Source: Pantoea septica
GTDB taxonomy: Bacteria; Pseudomonadota; Gammaproteobacteria; Enterobacterales; Enterobacteriaceae
DNA: 64,000 nucleotides
Direction of reading: 5' to 3'
Assembly (NCBI RefSeq): GCF_002095575.1
Contig: NZ_MLJJ01000021.1
Location: 17,309 to 81,308, forward strand
The position numbers were made by a program, and so were the translations under genes. This document shows positions 63,327 through 64,000 of this stretch, in pieces. How positions within the stretch are numbered: the first letter of the stretch is position 1; every line of letters begins with the position of its first letter. Below the pieces are notes generated by a model. That model was not told the DNA's origin. It ran no database searches and saw only the letters and a list, made by a program, of their open reading frames with translations.

Positions 63327-64000
63327 TCAGGCGAGTTTGAAAATCGCGGTCGAGCGGCTGAGCTGTGCCGCCTGATCTTCCAGCGACGCGGCGGCGGCGG
63401 CGGCCTGTTCCACCAGCGCGGCGTTTTGCTGGGTCACCTCATCCATTTGCGTGATGGCGATGCCGACATGCTCGATGCCGTTAACCTGCTCGCCGGAGGC
63501 GGTGTAAATTTCCGACATCAGCGTCGAGACGTCGCCGATCGCCGTCACGATGCCGGTCATGGTTTTGCCCGCCTGCGCCGCCAGGTCGGTGCCTTCCGAT
63601 ATGCGATGATTCGAGGCTTCGATCAGCGATTTAATCTCTTTCGCCGCCGTCGCGCTGCGCTGGGCGAGGGCGCGCACTTCGCTGGCCACCACGGCGAAAC
63701 CGCGACCCTGTTCACCGGCGCGAGCCGCTTCCACCGCGGCGTTGAGCGCCAGGATATTGGTCTGGAAGGCGATGCTTTCAATGGTGCCGATAATATCGAC
63801 CACGCTCTTCGAGCTATCGAAAATAGCGGCCATGGTCGTAACGACTTTATCCACCACTTCGCCGCCCTGCTGCGCGACCTGTGAAGCGTCGGACGCCAGG
63901 CTGCTGGCGTTTTGCGCGTTAGAGGCGTTTTGTCGGACGGTGGCGGTCAGCTGCTCCATGCTCGCTGAGGTCTCTTCCAGCGAGGCGGCCTGCTGCTCAG
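63327..64000 (-). CDS. methyl-accepting chemotaxis protein, C-terminal part
   Basis: The window ends within the gene. The 224 codons seen form the cytoplasmic signalling hairpin: [20 protein letters not shown], then the tip [20 protein letters not shown] followed by RALAQRS that binds CheA and CheW, and the returning helix to [19 protein letters not shown]. It ends in FKLA without the NWETF CheR/CheB-tether pentapeptide. The ligand-binding domain is outside the window. Confidence 0.95.
   Translation of the reverse strand, partial: EQQAASLEETSASMEQLTATVRQNASNAQNASSLASDASQVAQQGGEVVDKVVTTMAAIFDSSKSVVDIIGTIESIAFQTNILALNAAVEAARAGEQGRGFAVVASEVRALAQRSATAAKEIKSLIEASNHRISEGTDLAAQAGKTMTGIVTAIGDVSTLMSEIYTASGEQVNGIEHVGIAITQMDEVTQQNAALVEQAAAAAASLEDQAAQLSRSTAIFKLA

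Overview
The window reads as a chromosomal stretch of a GC-rich enterobacterium. Gene content and order (arn operon; sapAB; psp operon-ycjXF-tyrR-tpx-ycjG-mpaA-mppA-zntB-fnrS-ttcA; dgoRKADT) fit the order Enterobacterales, and the protein sequences look most like the Pantoea/Mixta/Erwinia group (inference from recalled sequences, no search run). Most genes are tightly packed with clear Shine-Dalgarno (SD) sites. The stretch from about 35,500 to 38,450 is clearly more AT-rich and gene-poor.

Layout. 1-7208: the arn operon for 4-amino-4-deoxy-L-arabinose modification of lipid A (arnB truncated by the window edge, then arnC, A, D, T, E, F), translationally coupled throughout. 7203-13,493: a membrane diguanylate cyclase, then a minus-strand operon of a complete polar amino acid ABC importer plus a histidine ammonia-lyase-like protein that lacks exactly the cofactor-forming Ala-Ser-Gly. 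The promoter region of this operon carries two TGTA-N2-TACA palindromes. 14,046-18,310: small accessory genes (Cys/His mini-protein, dehalogenase-like hydrolase, VOC protein, acetyltransferase, old-yellow-enzyme reductase with divergent LysR). 18,369-20,957: sapA and sapB without sapCDF. 21,083-21,233: a RyhB small RNA gene with its Fur box. 21,258-35,168: the conserved psp-tyrR-ttcA block with the FnrS small RNA and a new 48-residue proline-rich ORF. 35,236-38,354: AT-rich stress island with an integrase remnant beside ttcA, two KGG-repeat (YciG-like) genes, a frameshifted membrane gene and an AriR/YmgB-like regulator. 38,507-47,898: accessory transporters, oxidoreductase, lipoprotein, NicO-type metal exporter, TetR/RidA pair with three operators, a catalytically degenerate OtsA paralogue, and a LysR remnant next to a DUF1330 gene. 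47,886-52,669: dgo operon for D-galactonate. 52,896-56,404: an MFS symporter, a TIM-barrel sugar isomerase and a LacI regulator with paired operators. 56,735-56,904: a candidate FNR-controlled small RNA on the minus strand. 57,268-64,000: PanE-like reductase, EamA transporter and LysR with shared operator motifs, MHS transporter, RluA-family pseudouridine synthase, YaiL, and the C-terminal part of a chemotaxis receptor.

The most promising points for follow-up are the MIO-less lyase paralogue with its transport operon and operators, the unannotated FNR-linked small RNA candidate carrying a CCCUGGUGU stretch, the RyhB gene in an unusual locus, the OtsA paralogue that has lost its catalytic residues, and the proline-rich mini-protein between fnrS and ttcA. 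No CRISPR array, rRNA, tRNA or intact insertion sequence was seen. All family assignments come from reading the sequence and memory of reference proteins; none was checked by database search.
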